The notes under the pieces: generated by a model
The model's database searches: none
Seen by the model: only the letters and a program-made list of their open reading frames with translations
Told to the model about the DNA's origin: nothing
Assembly: GCF_006152065.1 (NCBI RefSeq)
Contig: NZ_VDFW01000012.1
Span: 62,001-126,000 of the forward strand
Source: Amycolatopsis alkalitolerans
Lineage (GTDB): Bacteria; Actinomycetota; Actinomycetes; Mycobacteriales; Pseudonocardiaceae
DNA: 64,000 nucleotides
Reading direction: 5' to 3'
Position numbers and translations under genes: made by a program
Shown: in pieces, positions 51,622 through 60,554 of the stretch
How positions within the stretch are numbered: the first letter of the stretch is position 1
Layout: each line of letters opens with the position of its first letter

Positions 51622-53825
51622 ATTCGCTGCCTCTCCTGGTCGGCCGGATACGCCGTTGCCGCGTGATAGGCGACCAGTCCGCGGCAAGCGGCGATCGCAT
51701 CCGGGATTTCCGCGAACACCGGAATGCCGAGGCCACGGGCGACCTCCGCGCAGTGCTGGGCCCGGCCCTGGGTGATCGGCCGCTGATCCGAGCGCAGCAC
51801 GATCAGGTGCGGGGTACCCGCTCCGGTCTCGTCGCGGGCGGCGGCGACCGCCCGGATCACGTTCTCCACCAGATCGTCGCCGTTCGCGTCGGGAGTCGCC
51901 GGAATGACGCCGATATTGACGTGGGTGATCACCGTGCCCGGCTTCGCGCCGGTGTGGATCACGTTCAGGATGTCCTTCGCCACCCTGCCGTCGTCCACGA
52001 TCATGCTGCGCGCCGGAATGTCGATGGGGTTGGCCAGGCCGTTTCCGGGTGGCAGGCCGATCGCCGCCAGGCCGGCGAGCACGTCGTCGGGCAACAGAGG
52101 CACCCGAAGCCCGGCCCGGGCCAGCGCGTCCGAGGCGAGCACGCTGGTGCCGCCACCATTGCCGAACAACACCACGCCGCCGCCGGCCGCGATCCGCACG
52201 TCGCGGAAATGAAACACCTCCAGGCAATTGAGCAGTTCGCCCAGGTCGTCCACCAGCACGATCCCGGCCTGCCGGGCGATGGCGGGCCACACCTTCTCGT
52301 TCGCGGCCAGTGCTCCGGTGTGGGACGACGCGGCTGTCGATCCGGCGCTGGTCCGGCCGCCGGCCAGCAGAATCACCGGTTTGTGCGGACCGCGGCCGCG
52401 GAGCATTTCCAGCAGTTCCAAGCCGGCCTCGATGGATTCCAGATAGAACGCGACGACGGCGGTGTCCGGATCCGCCAGAAAGTGGTCGAGCAGTTCCGCG
52501 GGTCGCACGTCGATCGCGTTTCCCAGGCTGACCACCGCGCGGAAGGAAATGCCACGGGCGGCACCCAGCCGGATCACGTCGACACTGAGCCCGCCACTCT
52601 GTGACACGAATGCGACGGAGCCGGGTTCGGACGGCGGATCGGACACGAAGGAGATTCGCCCGGTCGGCGAGAACGTGCCGAGGCAGTTCGGGCCCAGGAC
52701 CCGGATTCGTTCCCGGACCGCGATCCGGCTCAGTTCGGCTTCCCGCTCGCCGCCGGCCTCGATTTCGCCGAAGCCGCTGGAAATGACCTGGGCGAAGCCG
52801 ACTCGGCCGTCCGCGCCGGTCAACGCCGGTGCGACCTGCGGCGCCGGGAGCGTGATGTAGGCGTAGTCGACCGGCTCGTCCAGTTCGCGCAGGCTGGGCA
52901 CCGTGACGTGGCCGTCGACCGTCTCGGCGGTGGGGTGCACGACGACTATCCGCCCGCCGAATTCGCCGGCGCGCAGCTGATCCAGAAACGCGTTCCCCAG
53001 GTTCGGCTGCCGAGCCGACGCGCCGACCACGGCTACCGACTTGGGCTCGAGCAGCCGACTGAAATCGGTGGCAACCGGCTCGGCTCGTGCCGTTCCGGAA
53101 CTGTCCGCGGGTGGTCCGACCACGATGCTCGCATCGACCGCCGTGCTCCCGGTGGCGGTGACCACGATCGGGTTGACGTCGACCGCCTCGACCCAATCGG
53201 GCAATCGGGTGAGCAGCCCATCGACCCCGGCGAACCGGACGATCTGCGCCACCAGCGACTCGACGTCGACCGGCGCCGAACCGCGAGCGCCGTGGAGCAA
53301 TCCGGCGCCGCGTAGTCCATCGATGATGCCGTGTACCTCCGGCCGGGTCAGCGGCGCCACGCCGACGCCGACATCCTCCAGCATCTCGGTCCAGACACCG
53401 CCAAGGCCGATCATGACCGCCCACGCGCCACCCGGTTGCCGCGTCGCGCCCAGAATGATCTCGACGCCGCGACCGGCCTGTTCCTCCACCAGAAAGCGCT
53501 CCGGTATGTGGCCGGCCGCCCGCACACCGGCATCGACCTGGCGGATCGCGTGGGCGGCTGCGGCGGCATCCACCACTCCGAGGACGACGCCACCGGCGTC
53601 GGACTTGTGCACCAGTGTCGCGCCGAGTGCCTTCACCACCAGCGGTGCGGTCAGCGAATCCGCTCTCGCGGCCTCGTCGGCGCTGTCGACGACCACCGAT
53701 CGGGGCACGGCCAGTCCGGCGGACGCCAGCACTTGCTTGCTCCGGTCCTCCGGGAGCGTGTTGCCGTCCCTGGCGAGCACCTCGGCCGCCGCGGCGGCGA
53801 GCAAACGGTCCAGATCCGGGTCCAT
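51618..53825 (-). CDS. Acyl-CoA synthetase, NDP-forming (fused ATP-grasp + CoA-binding)
   Basis: About 735-aa ADP-forming acyl-CoA synthetase. The ATP-grasp subdomain comes first (about 20-240, LVVKALGATLVHKSDAGGVVLG), then the CoA-binding and ligase part (VAVVGASARQPNLGNAFL, VSQSGGLSV, and SSHTGALA with the phosphorylated His). In many archaeal and PatZ-like homologues the order is alpha then beta, so this is the beta-alpha arrangement. It activates an organic acid with ATP to ADP. The ATG at 53825 has GGAGG eight bases upstream; an ATG at 53840 adds five residues. It probably makes the acyl-CoA substrate for the adjacent carboxylase. Confidence 0.9.
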   Translation of the reverse strand: MDPDLDRLLAAAAAEVLARDGNTLPEDRSKQVLASAGLAVPRSVVVDSADEAARADSLTAPLVVKALGATLVHKSDAGGVVLGVVDAAAAAHAIRQVDAGVRAAGHIPERFLVEEQAGRGVEIILGATRQPGGAWAVMIGLGGVWTEMLEDVGVGVAPLTRPEVHGIIDGLRGAGLLHGARGSAPVDVESLVAQIVRFAGVDGLLTRLPDWVEAVDVNPIVVTATGSTAVDASIVVGPPADSSGTARAEPVATDFSRLLEPKSVAVVGASARQPNLGNAFLDQLRAGEFGGRIVVVHPTAETVDGHVTVPSLRELDEPVDYAYITLPAPQVAPALTGADGRVGFAQVISSGFGEIEAGGEREAELSRIAVRERIRVLGPNCLGTFSPTGRISFVSDPPSEPGSVAFVSQSGGLSVDVIRLGAARGISFRAVVSLGNAIDVRPAELLDHFLADPDTAVVAFYLESIEAGLELLEMLRGRGPHKPVILLAGGRTSAGSTAASSHTGALAANEKVWPAIARQAGIVLVDDLGELLNCLEVFHFRDVRIAAGGGVVLFGNGGGTSVLASDALARAGLRVPLLPDDVLAGLAAIGLPPGNGLANPIDIPARSMIVDDGRVAKDILNVIHTGAKPGTVITHVNIGVIPATPDANGDDLVENVIRAVAAARDETGAGTPHLIVLRSDQRPITQGRAQHCAEVARGLGIPVFAEIPDAIAACRGLVAYHAATAYPADQERQRI

Positions 53826-53826
53826 C

Positions 53827-54900
53827 TCAACTGCCTCCATTACCGGTGCGCCGCCCTAACCGGTGTGATCGCCGCACGGCACGATCGAGGAGTGTGCCGA
53901 CCATCGCACCGACCGTCTCGAATGCCGCGCCCACCGCATGACCCTGCAGGTATCTGCTGTGAATGCCTTCCAGGATGACCGCGATCTTCAGGTCCGCGAA
54001 CACCAGGTACCAGTCGATCGCCGCCGGATCGACGTCCCGGCGGGCGGCATAGAGTTCGATGACCTCGTGCCGGGCGAGGAAACCGGGCAACGCGGTCGCA
54101 CCGGCGGTGATCGGATTGGGTGGCTCACCGGGATCGTCCCAGAAGCTGGCCAGGATTCCGATGTCCGCCAGTGTGTCGCCGAGCGTCGACATCTCCCAGT
54201 CGAGAACGGCCAGGATCCGCGACCTGGCCCCGGGGTCGACCATGAGATTGTCTATTTTGTAGTCGCCGTGCACGATGCCGAATTCGGTGGACACGGGAAG
54301 GGTGCGGCCCAGCCGGGTCAGCAGTTCGTCCACCTCCGGCCGCGGGGAGGTCCGTGAGGACTCCCACTGCCGCCGCCACCGGGCCAGCTGCCGAGCCAGA
54401 TAGTGCCGCGGCCGCCCCCAGCCGGACAGCCCGACCGCCTCGATCGGCACCTCGTGCAAGGTGACCAGGGTGTCCACGATCGCTTCGCTGAGCGCGCGAC
54501 GCTCGTCGGCGGTGATCCGCTCGGTTTCCCGTGCGGTGCGCAGGGTTATTCCGTTGATCCGCTCCATGACGTAGAACGGCGCACCGATCACCGAGGTGTC
54601 CTCACACAACCCGATCACGGCCGGAACCGGCACCTTGCTGCCGGCCAGCGCGCTGAGCACCCGGAATTCCCGGCCCATATCGTGGGCGGTGGGCAGGACG
54701 AATCCGTACGGCGGCCGGCGCAGTACCCACGACCGGTCGCCGGCGCTGATGACGTAGGTCGGATTGGACCGTCCACCGGTGATCAGGCGCATGGTCAGCG
54801 CACCGGTGACGGGCTGCCCCAGCCAGTCGCCCAGCACACGCGACAGCGCGGCAAGGTCCGTACCTTCCGGGACCGCCCCGGCTTGCTCGCTAGGCGTCAA
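53827..54900 (-). CDS. APH-like phosphotransferase family protein
   Basis: 357-aa aminoglycoside-phosphotransferase-fold kinase (GGRSNPTYVISAGDRSWVLRRPP; catalytic loop IVHGDYKIDNLMVD; VLDWEMSTLGD). This subgroup often sits with acyl-CoA metabolism genes (FadE36/ACAD10-like) and may phosphorylate a hydroxyacyl-CoA rather than an antibiotic. TTG start at 54900 with GAGGGG upstream. It ends one base before the synthetase start. Confidence 0.88.
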   Translation of the reverse strand: MTPSEQAGAVPEGTDLAALSRVLGDWLGQPVTGALTMRLITGGRSNPTYVISAGDRSWVLRRPPYGFVLPTAHDMGREFRVLSALAGSKVPVPAVIGLCEDTSVIGAPFYVMERINGITLRTARETERITADERRALSEAIVDTLVTLHEVPIEAVGLSGWGRPRHYLARQLARWRRQWESSRTSPRPEVDELLTRLGRTLPVSTEFGIVHGDYKIDNLMVDPGARSRILAVLDWEMSTLGDTLADIGILASFWDDPGEPPNPITAGATALPGFLARHEVIELYAARRDVDPAAIDWYLVFADLKIAVILEGIHSRYLQGHAVGAAFETVGAMVGTLLDRAVRRSHRLGRRTGNGGS

Positions 54901-54965
54901 GCATCAACACCCCTCTCAGACTGATTTCGCGAAACGGCCGACGAGTCCAAGCGGAACGGGATTCG

Positions 54966-55628
54966 TCAGCCGACGTGTGCGAACGCGCGCGCCGGAGCGC
55001 CGTCACCCTCATGGATCGGCAACGGCAGAATGGACACGTCGAACCGCTCCGGCAGCGGGTTGTCGAAGCGGAGATTTTCCACGATGATCACGTCGTTGCC
55101 GAGCAGGATGTGATGCACCGGGAAATTGAAGCCCGAGTCCCGCAGCGAATGCGGTTTGTCCGGCGTCAGCATGTCGATGCCGAGCAGCCGGATGCCCCGG
55201 TCGATCATCCAGCCGGCCGCATCCTCGGTGAAATACGGGTGCTCGACGTAGCTGGGCTGCCAGTAGCGCGTGGTGAAACCCGTCCTGACCAGCAACCGGT
55301 CACCGCGGCGCACATGACCGCCCGCGCCGTCCAGCATCGCGGCGGTGATCTCCTGACGCTCCGCGAGATCGAAATCGATCGCGCACGCGGGGCCGACCAG
55401 CCAGTCCAGCGGGACGTCGTCGATCGTCATGCCGTCGGCGATGAAATGCCGGGGTGCGTCCACATGCGTGCCGCAATGGCTCGGCATCGTGCACATCAGC
55501 ACATTCGGCTTGCCGTCCGCCAGCGACATCACCGGGTCGAACTTCACCCCGGGCAGGATCGGCGCCACCGGGATCGAGTTGTTCAGGGGATGCGTCAGGT
55601 CGAGAAATCCTGCCATCTCGCGGTTCAC
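54966..55628 (-). CDS. Cyclase-family (kynurenine formamidase-like) metal hydrolase
   Basis: 220-aa protein of the cyclase/KynB family with the metal-binding motif HCGTHVDAPRHF and ILLGNDVIIVENL near the end. The family hydrolyses N-formylkynurenine, isatin or lactones, and the substrate here is unknown. The GTG at 55628 overlaps the binding-protein stop (GTGA); an ATG at 55616 with GAGGTG upstream is an equally good start. A hydrolysed small amide or lactone imported by the following ABC genes is plausible. Confidence 0.88.
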   Translation of the reverse strand: MNREMAGFLDLTHPLNNSIPVAPILPGVKFDPVMSLADGKPNVLMCTMPSHCGTHVDAPRHFIADGMTIDDVPLDWLVGPACAIDFDLAERQEITAAMLDGAGGHVRRGDRLLVRTGFTTRYWQPSYVEHPYFTEDAAGWMIDRGIRLLGIDMLTPDKPHSLRDSGFNFPVHHILLGNDVIIVENLRFDNPLPERFDVSILPLPIHEGDGAPARAFAHVG

Positions 55629-56650
55629 CTCGCGCCCGGGTCGACGATGTCGTTGTATGCCACCGGTGTCTTGATCTTGTCGAAGTTGAGCAGGAAGTTC
55701 GACGTGTTCTCCACCTTCTGCTGGTTGATGCGGAAGCCGAAACTGTTGAGGTTCGACTTCAGCATCTCGGTCACCAGTGTCTTGTCATTGGCGATGGCCT
55801 TGAGGCCGACGTCCACCAGCGTGTTGAAGTTCGCCGGGTCGGCGATGAAGTCGTACGTTTCCTTCATGGCCGCCTGGAAGTCCTTGAAGGTCTGCTGCTT
55901 CCGGTCGACATTCGACTTCAGCGCGGCCCACTGGTTGTAGTCCCAGTCCAGGTCCTTCAGTTCGGTCGGCAGGTCGTTGGTGCGCAGATCGAACACGTTG
56001 GTGGCGTACTTTCCGATCGATACCGCCTGCGTCTGCATCGGCTCGAACGCCACCACCGCGTCGATCGTGCCGTGCTGCAGCGCGGGAACGGCGGTGGGCG
56101 GCGCGCCGACCCCGACGAAGGTGACATCCTTGTCCGGGTTCAGGCCCGCCTTCGACAGCAGGTAGCGCATCACCAGTTCCACACTCGCGCCGCGCTGGGT
56201 GACGCCGATCTTCGCGCCCTTCAGTGCGGTGATCGCCTCCGGGAACTTGCCCGAATGCGTCACACCCTTGAACTTGTTGTTCACCACCACACTGAAGATG
56301 GGTGTCGTCGTGTTGCCGGACACCGCGACCATGTCCTGGCCCTGAGCGCGGGCCAGCATGAGGTTGTCCATCGAGTTCAGCTGGATGTCGGCGCTGCCGC
56401 TGACCACCGCGGCGTTCGCGTCCGGACCGCCGGACACGTCGATCAGACTGACATTCAGGTGGTGCTTGGCGAAGATGCCCTCGGCCTGCGCCACCCGGGC
56501 TGGGAAGCTGATCAGGCTACCCGGGTACTGGGCGATTTTCAGCGCGCCGGCACCGGAGGGCTGACTGCCACCGCAAGCGGCGACGGCCAGAGACGTGCAC
56601 AGGATCGCGCCGACGAGCGCGACAGCGTGTCGTAGTGACGTGGGTTTCAT
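55625..56650 (-). CDS. NitT/TauT-type ABC substrate-binding lipoprotein (NMT1-like)
   Basis: 341-aa lipoprotein with a signal peptide ending LAVAAC and an NMT1/SsuA-like fold (ARVAQAEGIFAKHHLNVSLID; GVTQRGASVELVMRYLLSKAG; GTIDAVVAFEPMQ). The ATG at 56650 follows GAAAGG; a longer frame from 56725 lacks a signal peptide at its start. It feeds the permease and ATPase encoded just upstream in the operon. Ligands of the family include taurine, sulfonates, nitrate, riboflavin/thiamine precursors and aromatic acids such as phthalate. Confidence 0.9.
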   Translation of the reverse strand: MKPTSLRHAVALVGAILCTSLAVAACGGSQPSGAGALKIAQYPGSLISFPARVAQAEGIFAKHHLNVSLIDVSGGPDANAAVVSGSADIQLNSMDNLMLARAQGQDMVAVSGNTTTPIFSVVVNNKFKGVTHSGKFPEAITALKGAKIGVTQRGASVELVMRYLLSKAGLNPDKDVTFVGVGAPPTAVPALQHGTIDAVVAFEPMQTQAVSIGKYATNVFDLRTNDLPTELKDLDWDYNQWAALKSNVDRKQQTFKDFQAAMKETYDFIADPANFNTLVDVGLKAIANDKTLVTEMLKSNLNSFGFRINQQKVENTSNFLLNFDKIKTPVAYNDIVDPGAR

Positions 56651-56721
56651 AGGGCGTGCCTTTCTGGGATTCCACCGACGGCTGCTTGTCACCCCCAGCA
56701 GTGCTCCGGCATGGCGGGCGT

Positions 56722-57600
56722 TCACATGCGGCCCTTCTTCTGCCAGCGCAGCAGACGCCGTTCGGCGAGGACCGTGAGCGCGTCCAGCACCGCGGCGATG
56801 ATGGCCAGCACGACGAGCATGCCGATCACGCCGGCGGTCTGGAACGTGCCGGAGAAGTAGGTCAACTGCTGTCCGATACCCGCTTCGGCGGCGATCATCT
56901 CCCCGACCACCGCGCCGAGCAGGGCGTAGATGATGCCCAGTCGCAACCCGGCCAGAATGGCCGGAAGCGACGCCGGAAGCAGCACCGAACGGAACATCTG
57001 GAATTCATTTCCGCCGAGCAGCTTGCCGACCGTGACCAGATCGGTGTCCACATTCCGCATGCCGACCCGGGTGTTCACCAGCAGAATGAAGAAGACCAGG
57101 CTGATCGCCAGGATTATCTTCGACAACGCGCCCAGACCGAACCACAGCAGAAAAAGCGGGGCGAGCGCGACCCGGGGCAGCGAGTTGACGACCACGAAAA
57201 ACGGGTCGAGCAGGTCGTCGAGCACCTGAAAACGGGCCAGCAGCAGGCCGGCCATGATACCGCCCGCGCTGCCGATGGCGAATCCGATCAGCGTTTCTCG
57301 CAGAGTCACCTCGAGGTGTGTCCAGAGCGCCCCGCTCCGGACGTAGTCGTAGAGGAAGTTCGCCACGCCGGCCGGGCTGCTGACGAAGTACGGATCGACG
57401 ATTCTGGCGTTCGAGCACAGTTGCCAGGCCACCAGCAGTGCGGCCAGCAGGACCAGCCGGCCGCCGATGATTCCGGTACGCCGCCAGGTGCCGCGACGCC
57501 GGGCCCGGCGGATCGGCGCGGGGATGTGCGGCCGCGTGGCGGAGGAGTCCTTCAGGCGCTCGGCCGGACGCGTCGCGCCGTCGGTTTCGCTAGGAAACAA
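56722..57600 (-). CDS. NitT/TauT-type ABC permease
   Basis: 292-aa permease with an Arg-rich N-terminal tail and six membrane segments. The EAA loop lies near GGNEFQMFRSVLLPASLPAILAGLRLG, as in SsuC/TauC. TTG start at 57600 with GGAGAGG upstream, overlapping the ATPase end by 11 bp. Hydrophobic segments and length are typical. Confidence 0.92.
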   Translation of the reverse strand: MFPSETDGATRPAERLKDSSATRPHIPAPIRRARRRGTWRRTGIIGGRLVLLAALLVAWQLCSNARIVDPYFVSSPAGVANFLYDYVRSGALWTHLEVTLRETLIGFAIGSAGGIMAGLLLARFQVLDDLLDPFFVVVNSLPRVALAPLFLLWFGLGALSKIILAISLVFFILLVNTRVGMRNVDTDLVTVGKLLGGNEFQMFRSVLLPASLPAILAGLRLGIIYALLGAVVGEMIAAEAGIGQQLTYFSGTFQTAGVIGMLVVLAIIAAVLDALTVLAERRLLRWQKKGRM

Positions 57601-58369
57601 TGACCTCTCCCCTCAGCTCGTTCCAGATACGTTCGAAATACTTCTGGTAGGTGGCGTCGAAACGTAGTGAATCCGGGTGACGCGGACGCGGCAGCCCGAT
57701 GTCGATCTCGGCTTTGATACGCCCTGGACTGGCGGTGAACACCAGCACCCGGTCGGCCAGTGCGATTGCCTCGGACACGTCGTGGGTCACGAACACGACG
57801 GTCTTGTCGGTGCCTTCCCAGACTTTCGTGAATTCCTCCTGCATCAGGATCTTGGTCTGCGCGTCGAGCGCGCCGAACGGTTCGTCCATCAACAGGAATT
57901 CCGGGTCCAGCGCCAGAGTGCGGGCCAGTGCCGCGCGCTGGCGCATACCCTGGGACAGTTCCGCCGGATAGGCGTCGCGGTAGTTCGCCAGGCCGACGAG
58001 CACCAGCAGCCGGTCCGCTTCCTCGGCCCTTGTTCTGCGCCGGACGCCCCGGAATTCCAGGCCCAGCTTGATGTTGTCGCTCACGGTCCGCCACGGCATC
58101 AGGCCGGGCCGGGCGAACATGTAGCCCACCGACCGGTCGACCCGCACGGCGGGCTGACCGTTCCGGTACACCTCACCGGAGGTGGGCCGGATCAACCCGG
58201 CCATCATGTTCAGCACGGTGGTCTTGCCGCAGCCGCTCGGGCCGACGATGGCAAGAAACTGGCCACGGGGTACCCCGAACGTCACGTCATCGGTCGCCAG
58301 CGGACTGGCCGCGGCGGTGTCGAACTGGTGCGTGACGTGCCGAGCCTCCAGCGCGTATCGTTCTGTCAC
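57590..58369 (-). CDS. NitT/TauT-type ABC ATPase
   Basis: 259-aa ATPase (Walker A GPSGCGKTT, signature LSQGMRQRAALART, Walker B FLLMDEPFGALD, switch FVTHDVSEAIALADRVLV), the SsuB/TauB branch. GTG start at 58369, 12 bp after the LLM stop. Part of the TetR-led ten-gene operon. Confidence 0.94.
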   Translation of the reverse strand: MTERYALEARHVTHQFDTAAASPLATDDVTFGVPRGQFLAIVGPSGCGKTTVLNMMAGLIRPTSGEVYRNGQPAVRVDRSVGYMFARPGLMPWRTVSDNIKLGLEFRGVRRRTRAEEADRLLVLVGLANYRDAYPAELSQGMRQRAALARTLALDPEFLLMDEPFGALDAQTKILMQEEFTKVWEGTDKTVVFVTHDVSEAIALADRVLVFTASPGRIKAEIDIGLPRPRHPDSLRFDATYQKYFERIWNELRGEVIVS

Positions 58370-58381
58370 GGTCTCACATCC

Positions 58382-59386
58382 TCAGTTCTCCGGCCGAAAT
58401 CCCCATGGCTCGAGCACTCCGGTCGCCCACAGCTCGACCTGTTCCGGGCCGGGTGCGACCGGGCTCGCCACAATGTGTTCCACGCCCGCATCCACGAGTT
58501 GCGCCACGCGGTCGCGGACATCCGCGAGGGAACCGGTCCAGTGCAGCTGCCGGGCCACTTCGAAGGGCGTTCCCTTGCCCAGTGCTTCCGCGAACGCGGC
58601 TTCCTGCTGGGACAGAGCCTGTTCGCGGGTGCCGTCCACCAGGTGGCACCAGTTCACGTGCGCCACCGTGAACGGGCCGCCGTCGGTGCCCAGTTCCTTG
58701 CGGCGTTCGGTGATCGCCACCCGGCCGGCGCGAATCTGCGTCACCGACGTGGTCGGCCGGGACAGCCATCCTTCCGCCCGGCTGATCCGGTCGAGCACCG
58801 GGCGGGCGAATTCGGGTGGACCCAGCTGGTGATAGGTACCGGCGTTCGGACCACCGGCGATCCACAGTTCCAGCGAGTTCCGGACCGGTGGTCCCATCAG
58901 CACCTCGTCGAACCGGAAGTGCCTGCCCCGGTGGGCGAACACGCGGTGGCCGCGTGCCCCCCGCAGTACGTCGAGCGTTTCGTCGGTGCGCGATCCGCGT
59001 TGCCGCGCGTCCAGCCCGATGGCCGCGAACTCGTCCCGGTTCCACCCCGTCCCCACGCCGAGCACCAGGCGGTCACCGGTGACCGCCTGGAGAGACGCGA
59101 CGGCCTTGGTGAGCGCGAGGGGATGGCGGAACGGTGCGACGAGTACCGCGGTGCCGAGTTGGATGCGGGAGGTCACCGCGGCGCAGTAGGCGAGCCCGAC
59201 CAGCGGGTCGAGGACCTGGGACTCGCCGAGGAAGCGCAGGTAACCATCGACGCCGACCAGCCGATCGGGCAACCAGAACGAAGCCAGTCCCGCCTTCTCG
59301 CACGCCACGGCGATCGTGCCGATCGTGTCGGGCGGGGCGTCCACGGCGATCGGCGGCAGCCGCAGGCCGAACCGCGGGCCGTTCAC
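58382..59386 (-). CDS. LLM-class (F420-type) oxidoreductase
   Basis: 334-aa luciferase-like protein (SFWLPDRLVGV; IQLGTAVLVAPFRHPLALTKAVASLQAVTGDRLVLGVGTGWNRDEFAAIG). The GVGTGWNRDEF motif is typical of the actinobacterial TIGR03619-like F420-dependent group. GTG start overlaps the tetR stop (GTGA). It probably reduces or oxidises the imported compound before CoA activation. Confidence 0.9.
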   Translation of the reverse strand: MNGPRFGLRLPPIAVDAPPDTIGTIAVACEKAGLASFWLPDRLVGVDGYLRFLGESQVLDPLVGLAYCAAVTSRIQLGTAVLVAPFRHPLALTKAVASLQAVTGDRLVLGVGTGWNRDEFAAIGLDARQRGSRTDETLDVLRGARGHRVFAHRGRHFRFDEVLMGPPVRNSLELWIAGGPNAGTYHQLGPPEFARPVLDRISRAEGWLSRPTTSVTQIRAGRVAITERRKELGTDGGPFTVAHVNWCHLVDGTREQALSQQEAAFAEALGKGTPFEVARQLHWTGSLADVRDRVAQLVDAGVEHIVASPVAPGPEQVELWATGVLEPWGFRPEN

Positions 59387-60033
59387 CGCGCGCCACCGGG
59401 TGAATCCGCGTGCAGCGCCCCGAGGGCGTACACCCGGTACTGTGCGGCGACCTGATCACTGGTCAGGGCCCCGCCGGTGCGGTACCAGGTGGCGACCGAC
59501 GTGCACATGGTCACCACGGCGCGGCTGGCATCCTTCACCGAGTCCACGTGGAACCGCCCCGCGGCGACGCCCTCCGCCACCAGCCGTTCGAACGTCTCCT
59601 GTTGCGCGTCGCGCAGCCGGACTATCTCGGTCAGGTCGTCCCGCTCCAGGCTGCGCAGTTCGGTGTTGCCGACGAAGCTCTCCTGCTGGCGCTCGGCATG
59701 GAACCGGACGTGCGTCTCCACCGCCGCCGCGAACCGGTCGACCGGGTCGGTCCCGGCCTTGTCCATCGCGTTCGACGTCTCCTCGATGAGATCGTCCATC
59801 ACCCGCCGGATGAGGATCATCAGGATCTGGTACTTCGACGTGAAGTGGTGATAGATACCCGGCACGGTAACGCCGGCACGTTCGGCGATCTCCTTGACCT
59901 TGGTGGCCTGGTAGCCGTTCTCGCAAAAGGCGGCCAGAGCACAGTCGAGAATCCGGGTCCGTCCTGGCGATCGGCCGACATTCGTTTGGCGTGGCACTTT
60001 GGTTCGACGCCTGGAGTTGAGTGATGAGTCCAC
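59383..60033 (-). CDS. TetR-family regulator leading the carboxylase operon
   Basis: 216-aa TetR protein with helix-turn-helix KVKEIAERAGVTVPGIYHHFTSKYQILMIL and a TetR_C domain with many acidic and Arg residues. GTG at 60033 with AGAGAG upstream. It is the first gene of a minus-strand run of ten genes to 48724, with gaps of at most 71 bp. A candidate palindromic operator lies 38 bp upstream (60071-60086), so autoregulation of the whole operon is likely. Confidence 0.92.
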   Translation of the reverse strand: MDSSLNSRRRTKVPRQTNVGRSPGRTRILDCALAAFCENGYQATKVKEIAERAGVTVPGIYHHFTSKYQILMILIRRVMDDLIEETSNAMDKAGTDPVDRFAAAVETHVRFHAERQQESFVGNTELRSLERDDLTEIVRLRDAQQETFERLVAEGVAAGRFHVDSVKDASRAVVTMCTSVATWYRTGGALTSDQVAAQYRVYALGALHADSPGGAR

Positions 60034-60070
60034 GATGACTCTCTCTCTGGTGGTTAGCGCTCCGGCACTT

Positions 60071-60086
60071 TAGTGAGTGCTCAGTA
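60071..60086 (-). promoter_or_regulatory. Candidate TetR operator (TAGTGAG-TG-CTCAGTA)
   Basis: A 16-bp imperfect palindrome with 7-bp arms (one mismatch pair) in the 260-bp gap upstream of tetR. The rest of that gap is AT-richer than its surroundings and has no gene; it presumably holds the tetR promoter and the end of the biotin-carrier operon, including a CCGGC-TCA-GCCGG stem over the carrier stop codon. Confidence 0.5.
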
Positions 60087-60293
60087 GTATCTATTCCGCC
60101 TTCGCCGAAGTCAAGTAGGGATGATTTCTTTCAAAAGCCGCTGAAAAACTCGCCGTGAACGCCGCAAAGGGGTGCACGGAACCTTTTTGGTGTCGAGCCG
60201 TCGTTGACTCTTACTCGATGTCATCGAACGAGCGCGAATGGTGTTCAGCGAATTCTGCTCACAAGCCTCCGATTCGTTGTCCGGGTGGCCGGC

Positions 60294-60527
60294 TCAGCCG
60301 GTCTCGCCGTCGTCGGACAGCGTGACCAGGACGTCGCCTTCCAGCACCGACGAGCCTTCCGAGGCCACGACCGTGATCACCACCCCGGCTGAGAAACTGA
60401 CCACCGGAATCTCCATCTTCATCGACTCGAGAATCACCAGTTGCTGATTCTCGGCGACCTGGTCGCCAGGCTCGACGAGCACCTTCCAGACACTGGCCGC
60501 CATATCGGCCTTGATGTGAATAGGCAT
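60294..60527 (-). CDS. Stand-alone biotin carboxyl carrier protein
   Basis: 77-aa biotinyl/lipoyl-domain protein. The biotinylation site is in LESMKMEIPV (Lys at the centre of the MKM motif), followed by GSSVLEGDVLVTL. It is a minimal carrier with no Pro/Ala-rich linker. It follows carboxyltransferase 2 in the same operon by 27 bp and is the only carrier in the window, so it probably serves AccC (48724) with one or both carboxyltransferases. Confidence 0.92.
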   Translation of the reverse strand: MPIHIKADMAASVWKVLVEPGDQVAENQQLVILESMKMEIPVVSFSAGVVITVVASEGSSVLEGDVLVTLSDDGETG

Positions 60528-60554
60528 CGTTGACGCTCCTTTGTTCGGCAGTGC

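Noticed and set aside
53827-54900. Aminoglycoside resistance kinase
   Set aside because: The APH fold is shared by many metabolic kinases; the acyl-CoA operon setting and sequence type favour a metabolic role.
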